A DNA stretch of 64,000 bases from RBG-16-49-21 sp040768125. Its GTDB lineage: Bacteria > Spirochaetota > UBA4802 > UBA5550. The stretch spans positions 124,001 through 188,000 of the forward strand of contig JAXGNG010000004.1 of the NCBI GenBank assembly GCA_040768125.1, written 5' to 3'. Made by a program: the position numbers and the translations under genes. Shown here in pieces: positions 24,018-32,456 of this stretch (position 1 is the first letter of the stretch; each line of letters opens with the position of its first letter). The notes below the pieces were generated by a model. The model was not told where the DNA came from. It saw only the letters and a program-made list of their open reading frames with translations, and did no database searches.

Positions 24018-24488
24018 ATGCGATACGGCAGGCAGGGCCGGGGAAGACAGCGCGGTGGCGGAAGGTCTGCCCGGGGCGCCAATCCCGGGAGAGGGAACAG
24101 GTGGAACCGGGGAAGGGTCGGCTGGTTCGATCAACCATCCGGGCAGGTGGGACGGCCGTCTCTTCAGGGAAATCAGCCCGGGTTGTTCCGCGGCCTCCTT
24201 AACATGGTACGCGACCATCTTATCGGCGCCGGGGAAAGGACGGCGTTCCGGGAAAGGCCGGTGTACAGCCCCGTACCGTCGGGTGCGGGAGAACGAATCG
24301 AGCGGGGAACAGGCAGGATGAAAGCGGTTGTTGATGCGAATGCGTGTACGGGATGCGGGATCTGCGAGGGTGAATGCGCCGTTGGGGCGATCACCATGGG
24401 GGACGTTGCCCTGGTGGATGGCGCCCTCTGCACGGGATGCGGAGTCTGCGTTGAGGCGTGCCCCAACGACGCGATCGTGCTGAAATAA
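24018..24488 (+). CDS. Gly/Arg-rich protein with C-terminal 2x[4Fe-4S] ferredoxin domain
   Basis: 156 residues. Residues 1-60 are Arg/Gly/Gln-rich, like the RG-rich starts of the two neighbouring small genes. From residue 101 (MKAVVDANACTGCGICEGECAVGA...CTGCGVCVEACPNDAIVLK) it is a ferredoxin with two CxxCxxCxxxC motifs. An internal ATG at residue 101 could start a ferredoxin of about 56 residues, so the fused reading should be checked. The gene lies 57 bp after the DUF5320 gene in the Fur-associated cluster. Confidence 0.75.
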   Translation: MRYGRQGRGRQRGGGRSARGANPGRGNRWNRGRVGWFDQPSGQVGRPSLQGNQPGLFRGLLNMVRDHLIGAGERTAFRERPVYSPVPSGAGERIERGTGRMKAVVDANACTGCGICEGECAVGAITMGDVALVDGALCTGCGVCVEACPNDAIVLK

Positions 24489-24523
24489 TCGGGACGATTA
24501 ATACTGACAACGGAGAAACGACC

Positions 24524-24745
24524 ATGCGAGGCGGACAGGGAAGAGGAGGAGGCGGCAGGGACGGCCAGGGCGTGGGCCGCGGCCAGGGCCCGGGGAGGAA
24601 CGCCCCCGCCGGGGGGCGGGGCCTCGGTCCCGTGGGAGGGCAGTGCGTGTGCCCCGCCTGCGGCACGACATCGCCGCATCAGCGGGGAGTACCCTGCCTT
24701 GAGACCAAATGTCCCAAGTGCGGGACTCTCATGACGAGGCAATAA
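24524..24745 (+). CDS. Small Gly/Arg-rich zinc-ribbon protein
   Basis: 73 residues. The N-terminal half is Gly/Arg-rich. The C-terminal half has CVCPACGTTSPHQRGVPCLETKCPKCGTLM, two CxxC pairs that form a rubredoxin- or zinc-ribbon-like knuckle. It lies 35 bp after the ferredoxin-domain gene. Similar short proteins accompany Fe-S assembly genes in anaerobes. A metal carrier or small redox role is possible. Confidence 0.7.
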   Translation: MRGGQGRGGGGRDGQGVGRGQGPGRNAPAGGRGLGPVGGQCVCPACGTTSPHQRGVPCLETKCPKCGTLMTRQ

Positions 24746-24764
24746 CGGTAAACCCGGCGTACAC

Positions 24765-25304
24765 ATGAAATCCAACGATTATTACGCGGCCCTCGAAATT
24801 CAGCGGGACGCCACGGAGCGCGATATCAAGAGCGCCTTCCGGAGGCTCGCGAAGGTGTTTCATCCGGACAAAAACCGGGGCGACCTCGAGTCGGAACGAA
24901 GATTTAAGGAGATCGCCGCGGCCTACGAGGTCCTGGCCGATCCGAAGAGGCGGCGGGATTATGATCTTTCCCGGGAGGGGTGGGGACCCGGCGGCATGGA
25001 CCGGTACGGCGGGTTCAGCGCTTTCCGCGGCGGTGGGAGATGCGGCCGTGGCCGCGGCTGCCGCGGCAGGTGGGCCGCCTTCGCGGAAATGGGAGGCATA
25101 CGCGACCCCCGCGTTGTTGAGATAACGCCTGATGAGGCGCGGCGCGGGACCGAGAAGCGGTGCGTCATGGATTCGTCATACGGGCGGATCGCCTTTTCGA
25201 TCGCCATACCCCCGGGAACAAAGGACGGAACAGTGTTCCGGGTCGAGGGGCCCCTGAACGATATTCTTGTTGCAGCCCTTGATATCCGGATCAAAATATG
25301 CTGA
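24765..25304 (+). CDS. J-domain co-chaperone (short DnaJ-like)
   Basis: 179 residues. The J domain (residues 4-68) has the HPD tripeptide needed to stimulate DnaK. A Gly/Arg-rich linker (about 75-105) replaces the G/F and zinc-finger regions. A short C-terminal domain (VVEITPDEARRGTEKRCVMD...IPPGTKDGTVFRV) resembles a DnaJ substrate-binding domain, reduced to about one repeat. The missing zinc finger makes it a CbpA-like or specialised cochaperone. It sits 19 bp after the zinc-ribbon gene and may help fold or load the metalloproteins of this cluster. Confidence 0.85.
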   Translation: MKSNDYYAALEIQRDATERDIKSAFRRLAKVFHPDKNRGDLESERRFKEIAAAYEVLADPKRRRDYDLSREGWGPGGMDRYGGFSAFRGGGRCGRGRGCRGRWAAFAEMGGIRDPRVVEITPDEARRGTEKRCVMDSSYGRIAFSIAIPPGTKDGTVFRVEGPLNDILVAALDIRIKIC

Positions 25305-25383
25305 CGGGAACCGGACCCGGCGACTGGTGCGCCCGGTCTCCCGTGAGAACACGCGCAATCACCCCACCGGTGGATGAATCGTC

Positions 25384-26247
25384 ATGAGATCGAGCCTTGA
25401 GTGCCTGCCCTGCCTGGTGAGGCAGGCCATGGAAGCGGCGAGCCGCGCTGCGCGGGATGAAGCCGAAACGGAAGCCCTGCTCCGAAAAATCATGAAGCGC
25501 CTGTCGCGGATGGACTTCGGGGAACCTCCCCCGGTGGTGGCGCGGGACATCCATCGCCTCATCCGCAGTGCAACCGGCGTGGACGACCCCTACGGCCCTG
25601 AAAAGGCGCGATTTAACGCAATGGCCCTTGAACTCCTGCCTTCATTCGAGAAGACCATCGCGTCCTCCCCGGACCCCTTCGCCGCGGCCCTGCGCCTCGC
25701 CGTGGCGGGGAACGTCATCGACCTGGGGGCCAAGGGGGACCTCACAGAGCGCGAGGCCTTCGATTCAGTGGCGCACGCAATGGAGGAGCCCCTGGAGGGC
25801 GACCTTGAGGGGTTCAGGGCCTCGGCCCTCACCGCAAAAAAAATCCTCTACCTCGCCGACAACGCCGGGGAGATCGTATTCGACAGGCCCCTCCTGGGCG
25901 CCCTTCCCCCGGGGCGCGTCACCGTGGCGGTGCGGGGCGGGCCGGTGATCAACGACGCGGTCATGGCCGATGCCGGGGCCGCTGGAATCCCCGGTATCGT
26001 CCCCGTCATCGACAACGGATCCGACGCCCCCGGGACCATTCTTCGGGACTGCGGCGCTTCCTTTCGGAAGACCTTCCGGAGCGCCGATTGCATCATCGCC
26101 AAGGGGCAGGGGAACTACGAGACTCTCTGCGACGAAGACGCGCCCCTCTGGTTTCTCTTCAAGGTGAAATGCGTCACCGTTGCGGGGCACTGCGGCATGG
26201 AGATCGGCGCCCATGCGGTGATATCCCGACAGGCGGCCGGGAAGTAA
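25384..26247 (+). CDS. DUF89-family (ARMT1-like) damage-control phosphatase
   Basis: 287 residues. The N-terminus LECLPCLVRQAMEAA is the CxxC start of prokaryotic DUF89 proteins. The core has GNVIDLGA, YLADNAGEIVFDRPLL (metal-binding Asn/Asp), KGQGNYETL and a Lys in LFKVKC. DUF89 proteins are metal-dependent phosphatases that hydrolyse damaged sugar or cofactor phosphates. It follows the J-domain gene by 79 bp on the same strand, so it may end the Fur-led cluster or be independent. Confidence 0.88.
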   Translation: MRSSLECLPCLVRQAMEAASRAARDEAETEALLRKIMKRLSRMDFGEPPPVVARDIHRLIRSATGVDDPYGPEKARFNAMALELLPSFEKTIASSPDPFAAALRLAVAGNVIDLGAKGDLTEREAFDSVAHAMEEPLEGDLEGFRASALTAKKILYLADNAGEIVFDRPLLGALPPGRVTVAVRGGPVINDAVMADAGAAGIPGIVPVIDNGSDAPGTILRDCGASFRKTFRSADCIIAKGQGNYETLCDEDAPLWFLFKVKCVTVAGHCGMEIGAHAVISRQAAGK

Positions 26248-26385
26248 CCGCGCATGGTGTAATTTCCGGTATGCACCTGCGCCGCCATGGATAAAACAGT
26301 TGTGGAAATATCCCTGTATGTCATTATGATGTTGATGCGGATTCGCGTTGGTGCAAAGCCTGTCCGCTGCTAACGGGGGGTGATC

Positions 26386-26814
26386 ATGGGCCTGAACAAG
26401 CAATTTCGCGCCGCGGCGGTTCCGGACACGTCGGAGCTCCGGGGCCATTACGAGGTGCGCCTGGTCACCGGGTTTCTCCCCCCCATACGTTTCTTCGGCC
26501 ACAGGAAATACTTCCCCGGAGACGCTGACGTGGAAAACGGCGGCCCCGGGGGCTACAACGAGTTCTTCGGGACAATCCGCGTGGGAAGCTTCAAGATCGA
26601 CCGGGGCCTGTCGACGCTCGGGGACGGCCAGGAGGTGCTTCGCATCGTTTATAACAGGAAGGGGAATAATTTTCTTCTACGAACTCTTACCGACGAGGTG
26701 AAGCGCCTCGGCCCCGGGGAGTACCTGGGGCGCGGCATCATCCGCCTCGGTCCCCTAGTGTTCAACTCCTTCTATTTTTCGCTGAGGGGGAGGGTGTCAG
26801 AGCGCCGGGTTTAA
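26386..26814 (+). CDS. Hypothetical protein ending inside a dispersed palindromic repeat
   Basis: 142 residues from the ATG at 26386. No family was recognised. The composition is that of a globular mixed alpha/beta protein (GHYEVRLVTGFLPPIRFFGHRKYF, GSFKIDRGL, EVLRIVYNRKGNNFLLRTLTDEV). The last codons (RRV, stop) lie within the 35-bp repeat at 26802-26836, so the original C-terminus may have been altered when the repeat inserted. No signal peptide is seen. Confidence 0.6.
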   Translation: MGLNKQFRAAAVPDTSELRGHYEVRLVTGFLPPIRFFGHRKYFPGDADVENGGPGGYNEFFGTIRVGSFKIDRGLSTLGDGQEVLRIVYNRKGNNFLLRTLTDEVKRLGPGEYLGRGIIRLGPLVFNSFYFSLRGRVSERRV

Positions 26815-26836
26815 AACCGGCGCTATCGTGCGGCGT
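26802..26836. repeat. 35-bp palindromic repeat, left copy
   Basis: GCGCCGGGTTTAAAACCGGC followed by GCTATCGTGCGGCGT. It matches 33192-33225 in the same orientation except for one extra T. GCCGGGTTT/AAAACCGGC forms a hairpin. Confidence 0.85.
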
Positions 26837-26841
26837 GCAGA

Positions 26842-27747
26842 TCACAGGGCGGTGACGACCCTGGTCTTCTGCACCTTGACCCGCGGAACGGAAACCGTGC
26901 CACCGGGGGTCAGTATGATGATCTCCTCGCCGCGCTCCATGATAATCCCCCGGATCACCTTCCCGGAGTAGAGCCTCACCACGTCGATCTTGCCATGCTT
27001 CTTCAGCAGTTCGTTGAACGACACGGCCAGGAGCTTTTCGATCTTTTCGTCGATCTTCTTTTCCTCGGGCCGGAATCCCTTTTCGATTTCCTTTACGGAC
27101 TCCCCGTCGATTGTATTCAGGTTATCGACGAAGGGGACGATGGATACCTTTTTGATGTAGAGGGAATCGATTGTTTCCAGGGGGGCCTTGTCAAACCCGC
27201 CGGAAATCACCGCCTTGCCGCCTGCGGCGATTAATCGCGATTCGCGGGAATCGATTTTCGTCACCTCGACCCTTCCCTCGGCCACGGCGACCCTCGATAC
27301 GCCCCGTTCAAAGGCGACCATGAACTCCGTGCCCCGCACGGCGGCGACGGTGGTCCGGTTTTGGATCAGGTAGCGCTCGTCCCTCATCAGTTTTTTGCTT
27401 TTTGACGCGATTCTGCCCCGCTCCTGGTGGAGGGAGCATTCGCCCGACTCGAGGAGGGAGGAGAGGGTCACCGCGGAGTTCGGGAGCACCTTGATGAGTA
27501 TCCTGTCCCCCGCCTGGATGGTGACCTCGGAGCTGTCGCCGGTGATGATGAGGTCCCCTTTCTTCAGCGTCTCACCCGTGCGGAGCTGGCGCGGTGGCTC
27601 CTTTCCACGGACGAGCTCGGTTTTGCCCACCGTGAAGGTCACGACGGTGACGGCGGGGCCTTTGTTCGCGCACGACGCGCACGCCACCGCCATGAGGGCG
27701 ACGGCGAGCGCCGCGATGGAATGTTTCAATGTTTTCGATGCGTTCAT
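26842..27747 (-). CDS. FecR-domain lipoprotein
   Basis: 301 residues. The signal ends in a Cys (VACASC). A FecR-type domain covers about 35-170, with the typical TGETLKKGDLIITG and VAAVRGTEFMVAF. A middle stretch (about 215-245) is charged. The last 55 residues (IDVVRLYSGKVIRGIIMERG...GTVSVPRVKVQKTRV) form a small beta module. This module also ends the FecR-like protein at 31314-32456 (IRLYSGRVYLGAI...RVPLAKIMKTR). It is probably a periplasmic or outer-membrane signalling partner of the ECF system at 31314-32992. A 30-bp palindrome lies 77 bp upstream. Confidence 0.8.
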   Translation of the reverse strand: MNASKTLKHSIAALAVALMAVACASCANKGPAVTVVTFTVGKTELVRGKEPPRQLRTGETLKKGDLIITGDSSEVTIQAGDRILIKVLPNSAVTLSSLLESGECSLHQERGRIASKSKKLMRDERYLIQNRTTVAAVRGTEFMVAFERGVSRVAVAEGRVEVTKIDSRESRLIAAGGKAVISGGFDKAPLETIDSLYIKKVSIVPFVDNLNTIDGESVKEIEKGFRPEEKKIDEKIEKLLAVSFNELLKKHGKIDVVRLYSGKVIRGIIMERGEEIIILTPGGTVSVPRVKVQKTRVVTAL

Positions 27748-27823
27748 GTTGCATACCCCTGTAATGTCGTATGGTGATCCGGTCTGTGCGTCTCATGAAG
27801 GACGTGTGCCGGGTGGAAAAAAA

Positions 27824-27853
27824 GTGCCCTGTTTTTTTAAAAAATAAGGGCAC
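27824..27853. promoter_or_regulatory. 30-bp near-perfect palindrome
   Basis: Arms GTGCCCT and AGGGCAC flank a T7A6 centre; 13 of 15 pairs match. It is 77 bp before the FecR lipoprotein start (27747) and 100 bp before the promoter of the rightward gene. No gene ends nearby, so an operator is more likely than a terminator. Confidence 0.45.
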
Positions 27854-27952
27854 ACCGGCGGGTGATCGCATACTTTAATGGTGATGCGGCGCGTGTGCGT
27901 CACCACTACAGAGCCATAGGCCCTTTTGGGCTGCGCCGGTGCAAAAATTCAT

Positions 27953-27983
27953 TTGACATATACTGAAGAAAAAAAAATATAAT
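27953..27983 (+). promoter_or_regulatory. Promoter for the FN3/barrel gene
   Basis: TTGACA (27953-27958) and a perfect TATAAT (27978-27983) with 19-nt spacing, an A-tract in the spacer, and about 120 bp of leader before the ATG at 28110. Confidence 0.6.
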
Positions 27984-28109
27984 GGATACAACAATCATGA
28001 ACAGGATACGCATTCATGGATCCGGCGGCGGAAGGGCCCCCGGCCGGTTCGTGCCGCCATTCCATTTATTATCACACGCAGAACACGCCCTTCCGGGGAA
28101 TTGCATCTC

Positions 28110-29558
28110 ATGAAAAAACAGAGCGCGCAGAATTTTTGCATCATGGCATCAGCCGCTGTTCTTTTGATCTTCGCGGGGAGGTCCCGTGCCTCGGCGGAGT
28201 ATCTCTTCCTCAGGAGCGGCGCCATCGTCGAGGGAAGCATCGTGAGCGAGGCGGGAGGGGGCGTCACGGTCATTAATAAGAAAACCGGGAAGGCCGAGCG
28301 CCACGCCAACGCCGCCATCCTGCGCGTGCTCTACACGCCCATCTACCTGGGGAAGGTCTTCATCAGGCTGGCGAACGGGAAATCTCTCGAAGCCTACGTC
28401 GTCGAGGAGGACAACGAGAAGTTCGTGCTGCGGGACAAAATCGACAGCCCCGAGGAGTACACCCTGAAGCGGGAGGAGGTGCTCTTCATGACCAGGTCGA
28501 ACCCCACGGGACTCGCGGGAAGGCCCTACGAGAAGAGCCTCCAGCTCACCTGGAACGCCCCCTACCGGCCCCCCCGGCACTACAACGTTTACGTGAAGAA
28601 GGCGGGTACGGCAAAGCACAAAAAGGCGGGTTCCAGCATCACGCGAAGCCACACGGTGCGCGGCCTGGAGCGAAAGACCGTGTACTATGTCTACGTCACC
28701 GCCGTGGACCGGGAGGGGAAGGAGTCGGTGCCGAGCAACGAGATAACAATCAAGACGAACGAGCCCCCCGGCGCGCCCGAAGAGGGCACCTTCACCATGG
28801 GGAAGCAGGCGGGGAACCGCGTTGACATCACCCTCTCCTGGAAGCCCGCCGTGGACAGGGACGGGAGGGTGGTGAAGTACCAGGTGTACGAAAAGTCGAA
28901 GAAACGCGATAAACAACTGGGGGAAACGCGCGACACCAGTTTCACGGTTACCGGCCTCGAGGCCGAGGCCACGCACCGGTTCCGCGTCACCTCCGTTGAC
29001 GAAGAGGGATACGAGTCGGAGGATTCCCTCTCCATAAGCTCCATACGGAGGATCGGGCTCAACTTCGAGGGGCGCTTCGTCTTCGCCTACCCCGTGGGCG
29101 GTCTCGGGAGGATGTGCCGGTACGGCCTCGGGGGCATGGGGGCCTTCTATATCAATAAGCCCATCATTAAATACGTCGACCTGGGGGTTGAAGCGGGTTT
29201 TATCAAATTTACCCCGGATAATTCGATGATCCACGGCTACGCCATGGTGCCGGTCCTCGCAGCGGCGCGCTATCGCATCCCCGTCACGAGTTATTTTCAT
29301 ATAGCCCTGGGCCTGGCGGGCGGGGTGAGCCATACCACCCTGGAGCATGGCGAGCGCCTCCTCTACAACGGCGTGCCGCTCACCACGTGGCGCACCGAGA
29401 GGTCGCTCCAGCCCCTGGGGCGCGCCGAGGTCGTCCTGGGATTCACGCTCCGGGACACCATGCTCCTCAGCGCAAGGTTCGGGTACGAGGCCGTCATCGA
29501 GAAGAGCGGGCTCCTCGGCTTCATCTACGCGGGGGCGGGCCTGGGGGTGAGGTTCTAG
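28110..29558 (+). CDS. Fibronectin type III protein with C-terminal outer-membrane barrel-like domain
   Basis: 482 residues after choosing the ATG at 28110. A signal peptide (to about 28) is followed by YLFLRSGAIVEGSIVSEAGGGV, a small module like the C-termini of the two FecR proteins nearby. Two FN3 domains follow (about 130-215 and 220-310; Y-x-V-Y-V-K and TGLEAEATHRFRVTSVDEEG). The last 170 residues alternate hydrophobic and polar residues and end in VRF with a terminal Phe, as in outer-membrane beta-barrels. It is probably an outer-membrane protein with an exposed FN3 or substrate-binding part. Confidence 0.75.
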   Translation: MKKQSAQNFCIMASAAVLLIFAGRSRASAEYLFLRSGAIVEGSIVSEAGGGVTVINKKTGKAERHANAAILRVLYTPIYLGKVFIRLANGKSLEAYVVEEDNEKFVLRDKIDSPEEYTLKREEVLFMTRSNPTGLAGRPYEKSLQLTWNAPYRPPRHYNVYVKKAGTAKHKKAGSSITRSHTVRGLERKTVYYVYVTAVDREGKESVPSNEITIKTNEPPGAPEEGTFTMGKQAGNRVDITLSWKPAVDRDGRVVKYQVYEKSKKRDKQLGETRDTSFTVTGLEAEATHRFRVTSVDEEGYESEDSLSISSIRRIGLNFEGRFVFAYPVGGLGRMCRYGLGGMGAFYINKPIIKYVDLGVEAGFIKFTPDNSMIHGYAMVPVLAAARYRIPVTSYFHIALGLAGGVSHTTLEHGERLLYNGVPLTTWRTERSLQPLGRAEVVLGFTLRDTMLLSARFGYEAVIEKSGLLGFIYAGAGLGVRF

Positions 29559-29670
29559 CGTGGGCGTTTCGGAGCATCGACTGGCATCGGCAGGGCCGGC
29601 GCGCACACGGAACGCAGCGGAGAAGAGAAGGGCGGCGATGCGCATGATCAGCGGGAAGGGGAGTATCATC

Positions 29671-31305
29671 ATGAAAAAAGCACAACTGTTCGCAATAATT
29701 ATACTCGCGGCACTCGTAATGCGGTGCGACGACATGGGCCACGACGCCCTGAGGTCACTGGGCGGGTTCCGGTACATGATACGGAATGAATCAACCTGGT
29801 CGATGAGGCTGGGCGGGACAGGAACCGACTATGGTTATGCCATAACCACAGACCGTTCCGGCAGCGTGATTGTCGCGGGAAGAGTCAACGGTGACGCAGA
29901 CCTTGACGGAAGCGGTGTAATAGCTGATGCGCTACCAGAGGACCCTGATGCCATACCCGGGTGCTACGGAGGCGTCGATGCTTTTATATCAAAATTTGAC
30001 AGATCTGGGACATTTCAATGGGCAAAAAGACTTGGAGGAACAGGAACAGATAGTGCCTCTGATGTCGCCTCAGACATTGAGGATAATCTTGTGGTTGTTG
30101 GGTGGGCAAATGGTGATTCAGATTTTACAGGCGATGGCGATAAGAGCACTGAGCCGGAAAAAGTCTCAACAGCCCATGAATTTGGTCAAAGTGACGTTTT
30201 TATATCCAAATTTGATTTTTCAGGCAACCCTGTATGGGCCCTGCGTCTTGGCGGGGATCAATATGACTATGCCCAAAGCGTCACGATTGACAATGACGAC
30301 CGTGTCATTGCAACGGGTGCTGTGAGGGGTAATGCTCATTTAAACAGCGATGAAGATACATTTGATGACGGCGAGAATGGTGCAGGTTATGGAGAAGAGG
30401 ATATTTTTATTACAGCTTTTACCTCCTCGGGTGAGTATTGCTGGTCAAAGCGCCTGGGAGGCGGAGGTGAGGATTACGGCCTTTCCTTAACCCATGACAG
30501 CGTGAACAATGTGATTGTCACCGGTTACGTGGATGGAAACGCTGACCTGAACGGTGACGGAGTCATCAGCCCGGGTCTGCCGGAAACATCCCCGGGGAAT
30601 CCCTATGGAGATAAGGATATTTTCATATCCAAGTTCAATTCTTCGGGCACGCACCTCTGGTCCAGGAGGCTGGGGGGAACCACCGAGGACTACTGTTACA
30701 GTGTCGAATCTGGCGGGGACGATTCACTTTTTATTACCGGCTATATCCAGGGAAACGCGGACCTGAACGGCGACGGCGATGCCCTGGACGGAGGCGCAGA
30801 GGATTCAACCGGATACGGCGACAAGGACGTTTTCATTACAGGGTTTAATGCAGACGGCACGCACCTCTGGTCCAGGAGGCTGGGAGGAGCCGGTAACGAC
30901 AATGACAATGGTTGCGGTCTCGCGGTGAGCGGCGGCGCGGTTTTCGTCACGGGAAATATCAACGGCAATGCGGACCTTAACGGCGACGGGGATGCCGATG
31001 ACGGCGGCGCCGAAGATGAAGGGATATACGGGGCCGGAGATGTCTTTATCGCGGCATTCAAATTGAACGGAGAAGCCCTCTGGTCAAAAAGGCTGGGGAG
31101 TGGCACTAATGATGATAGCGGAAGAGCAATCGCGGTAAACGGCTCCGGGGACATAATCCTGGCCGGGGACTCGTGGGGTAATGCGGACCTGAACGGCGAC
31201 GGGGACTTTATCGATGAGTATGAAGAGATAACAGCAGGCACGCACGACGGCAATGACGTGTTCTTCACGGTGTTCCCTGAAAACTATTTCTTCTTTTTCC
31301 CCTGA
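29671..31305 (+). CDS. SBBP-repeat beta-propeller surface protein with DLNGDGD loops
   Basis: 544 residues; GGAAGGGG precedes the ATG at 29671. A hydrophobic N-terminus ends LVMRCDD, an atypical lipobox. Then follow about eight units of 60-65 residues, each with W-x-(K/R)-R-L-G-G, a G-Y/A-(I/V/L)-A-V blade and V-(I/V)-(V/A)-(T/A)-G. Several carry calcium-binding-like loops NADLNGDGD, DGNADLNGDG and GDADLDGSG. This is the SBBP propeller family with dockerin/EF-hand-like inserts. It is probably exported, calcium-stabilised and surface located. The segment about 29900-30450 is visibly more AT-rich than the flanks. It lies between the barrel protein and the sigma/FecR pair. Confidence 0.85.
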   Translation: MKKAQLFAIIILAALVMRCDDMGHDALRSLGGFRYMIRNESTWSMRLGGTGTDYGYAITTDRSGSVIVAGRVNGDADLDGSGVIADALPEDPDAIPGCYGGVDAFISKFDRSGTFQWAKRLGGTGTDSASDVASDIEDNLVVVGWANGDSDFTGDGDKSTEPEKVSTAHEFGQSDVFISKFDFSGNPVWALRLGGDQYDYAQSVTIDNDDRVIATGAVRGNAHLNSDEDTFDDGENGAGYGEEDIFITAFTSSGEYCWSKRLGGGGEDYGLSLTHDSVNNVIVTGYVDGNADLNGDGVISPGLPETSPGNPYGDKDIFISKFNSSGTHLWSRRLGGTTEDYCYSVESGGDDSLFITGYIQGNADLNGDGDALDGGAEDSTGYGDKDVFITGFNADGTHLWSRRLGGAGNDNDNGCGLAVSGGAVFVTGNINGNADLNGDGDADDGGAEDEGIYGAGDVFIAAFKLNGEALWSKRLGSGTNDDSGRAIAVNGSGDIILAGDSWGNADLNGDGDFIDEYEEITAGTHDGNDVFFTVFPENYFFFFP

Positions 31306-31313
31306 GGGCGCCG

Positions 31314-32456
31314 CTAGCGCGCCCGGGTCTTCATGATCTTCGCCAACGGCACCCGCACGATGCCCCGCGTGGTCTGGATGGTGAAGATGTTGCCCCGGGA
31401 GAGTATGGCCCCCAGGTAGACCCTGCCGCTGTAGAGGCGTATCTCGTGGACCTGGCCGTACTTCTCGCGTATCTCTTCAATAGTAAGAATTCCCAGTTCG
31501 GCGTTGATCTTCTTCCGGATCGATTCCTCGCGCTCCGCCTGCCGCTTCGCCTCTTCCATGAGTTCCGCCCTCTCCATCTCCTCCACGTCGTCCAGGAAGG
31601 GCGTGACGGAGATTCGCTCCAGCTCGAGGGACTCAAGGCCGCTCATGGGGTTCACCTCCAGGGTGTCGCGTATCAATGCGGTGCCGCCCGCCGCTACGGG
31701 CCTCTTCTCGAGAATATTTCCGCTCCGTGCATCCCGGCGCGAGACCATCACCGTGCCCTCCTTCACGGCCACGGTGGTGGCGGCGCCGTCATAGGCGACG
31801 CTGAATTCCGTGCCCCGCACGGCGGCGTAGCAGTTCCTTGTGCCGATGGCGTAGGATGACCTGCCCCGCAGGGCCCTGAGCTTTGAAAGAAGGCTTCCCC
31901 GCTCAAGATCGAGGAGGGCCTCGCCTTTTTCGAAGAGCGAGGAGAGCCGCACGCGCGTACCCGGCCGCACCCGTATGATGGCCGCGTCTCCCACCTGGAT
32001 GTTCAACTGGGATTCGGCGCCGGTCTCCACCACGGTGCCGCCGGTGACGATGTCGCCGATCTCCGCTTCGCGGGGCGCTTCGCCGGCCCGTGAAAGGAGC
32101 GCGCTCCCCGCCTTGAAGGTGACTACTCCCCGGGCGATCGTCAGGGGCCCGCGGTCGAGAATTGTGTAGTGCAGGGTAAGGGCCGTGGAAAGGATGATGA
32201 GAATCAGGACGAAGGCCGCGGCGCCGCTCACAAGCCTGGCGCTCCCCGCCAGGGTGGCGGCAATGCCCAGGCTTCGTAAGCGGTAGTAGAGGGCGACGAC
32301 GGGCGCAACGAAGGGGGAGTCCTTGATCTCCCGGCGGAGGATCAGGGCGTGGGTCCGTTTCTTGGATCTGAGCATGCGCCGGCGGTCCGCGGGATCGATG
32401 GGGAACCTGAACCCGTATTTGTTCAGAAGCTCGTTGATGGCCTCGGGGCGGCTCAC
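31314..32456 (-). CDS. FecR-like membrane protein (putative anti-sigma partner)
   Basis: 380 residues. The N-terminal 75 residues are soluble and basic. One membrane segment (about 76-98, GAAAFVLILIILSTALTLHYT) follows, then a periplasmic FecR domain (NCYAAVRGTEFSVAYDG at about 206-222). The C-terminus, IRLYSGRVYLGAIL..RVPLAKIMKTR, matches the end of the lipoprotein at 26842-27747. The start overlaps the sigma factor stop by 4 nt (ATGA at 32453-32456), the arrangement of an ECF sigma and its membrane partner. It should hold or release the sigma factor in response to an envelope signal. Confidence 0.8.
   Translation of the reverse strand: MSRPEAINELLNKYGFRFPIDPADRRRMLRSKKRTHALILRREIKDSPFVAPVVALYYRLRSLGIAATLAGSARLVSGAAAFVLILIILSTALTLHYTILDRGPLTIARGVVTFKAGSALLSRAGEAPREAEIGDIVTGGTVVETGAESQLNIQVGDAAIIRVRPGTRVRLSSLFEKGEALLDLERGSLLSKLRALRGRSSYAIGTRNCYAAVRGTEFSVAYDGAATTVAVKEGTVMVSRRDARSGNILEKRPVAAGGTALIRDTLEVNPMSGLESLELERISVTPFLDDVEEMERAELMEEAKRQAEREESIRKKINAELGILTIEEIREKYGQVHEIRLYSGRVYLGAILSRGNIFTIQTTRGIVRVPLAKIMKTRAR

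Larger units (their letters stand above)
27748..28109. other. Divergent intergenic region between FecR lipoprotein and FN3/barrel genes
   Basis: 362 bp without a gene. It holds the palindrome at 27824-27853 and a promoter at 27953-27983 reading right. No promoter for the leftward gene was recognised with confidence. Confidence 0.5.

Noticed and set aside
29671..29740. Firm lipoprotein call for the SBBP protein
   Set aside because: The residue before Cys is Arg (LVMRC), which does not fit the usual lipobox; left as possible only.
28149..29777. A 542-residue open frame on the minus strand
   Set aside because: It is antisense to the FN3/barrel gene and rich in Gly, His, Arg and Pro without motifs, as expected of a GC-rich shadow frame.
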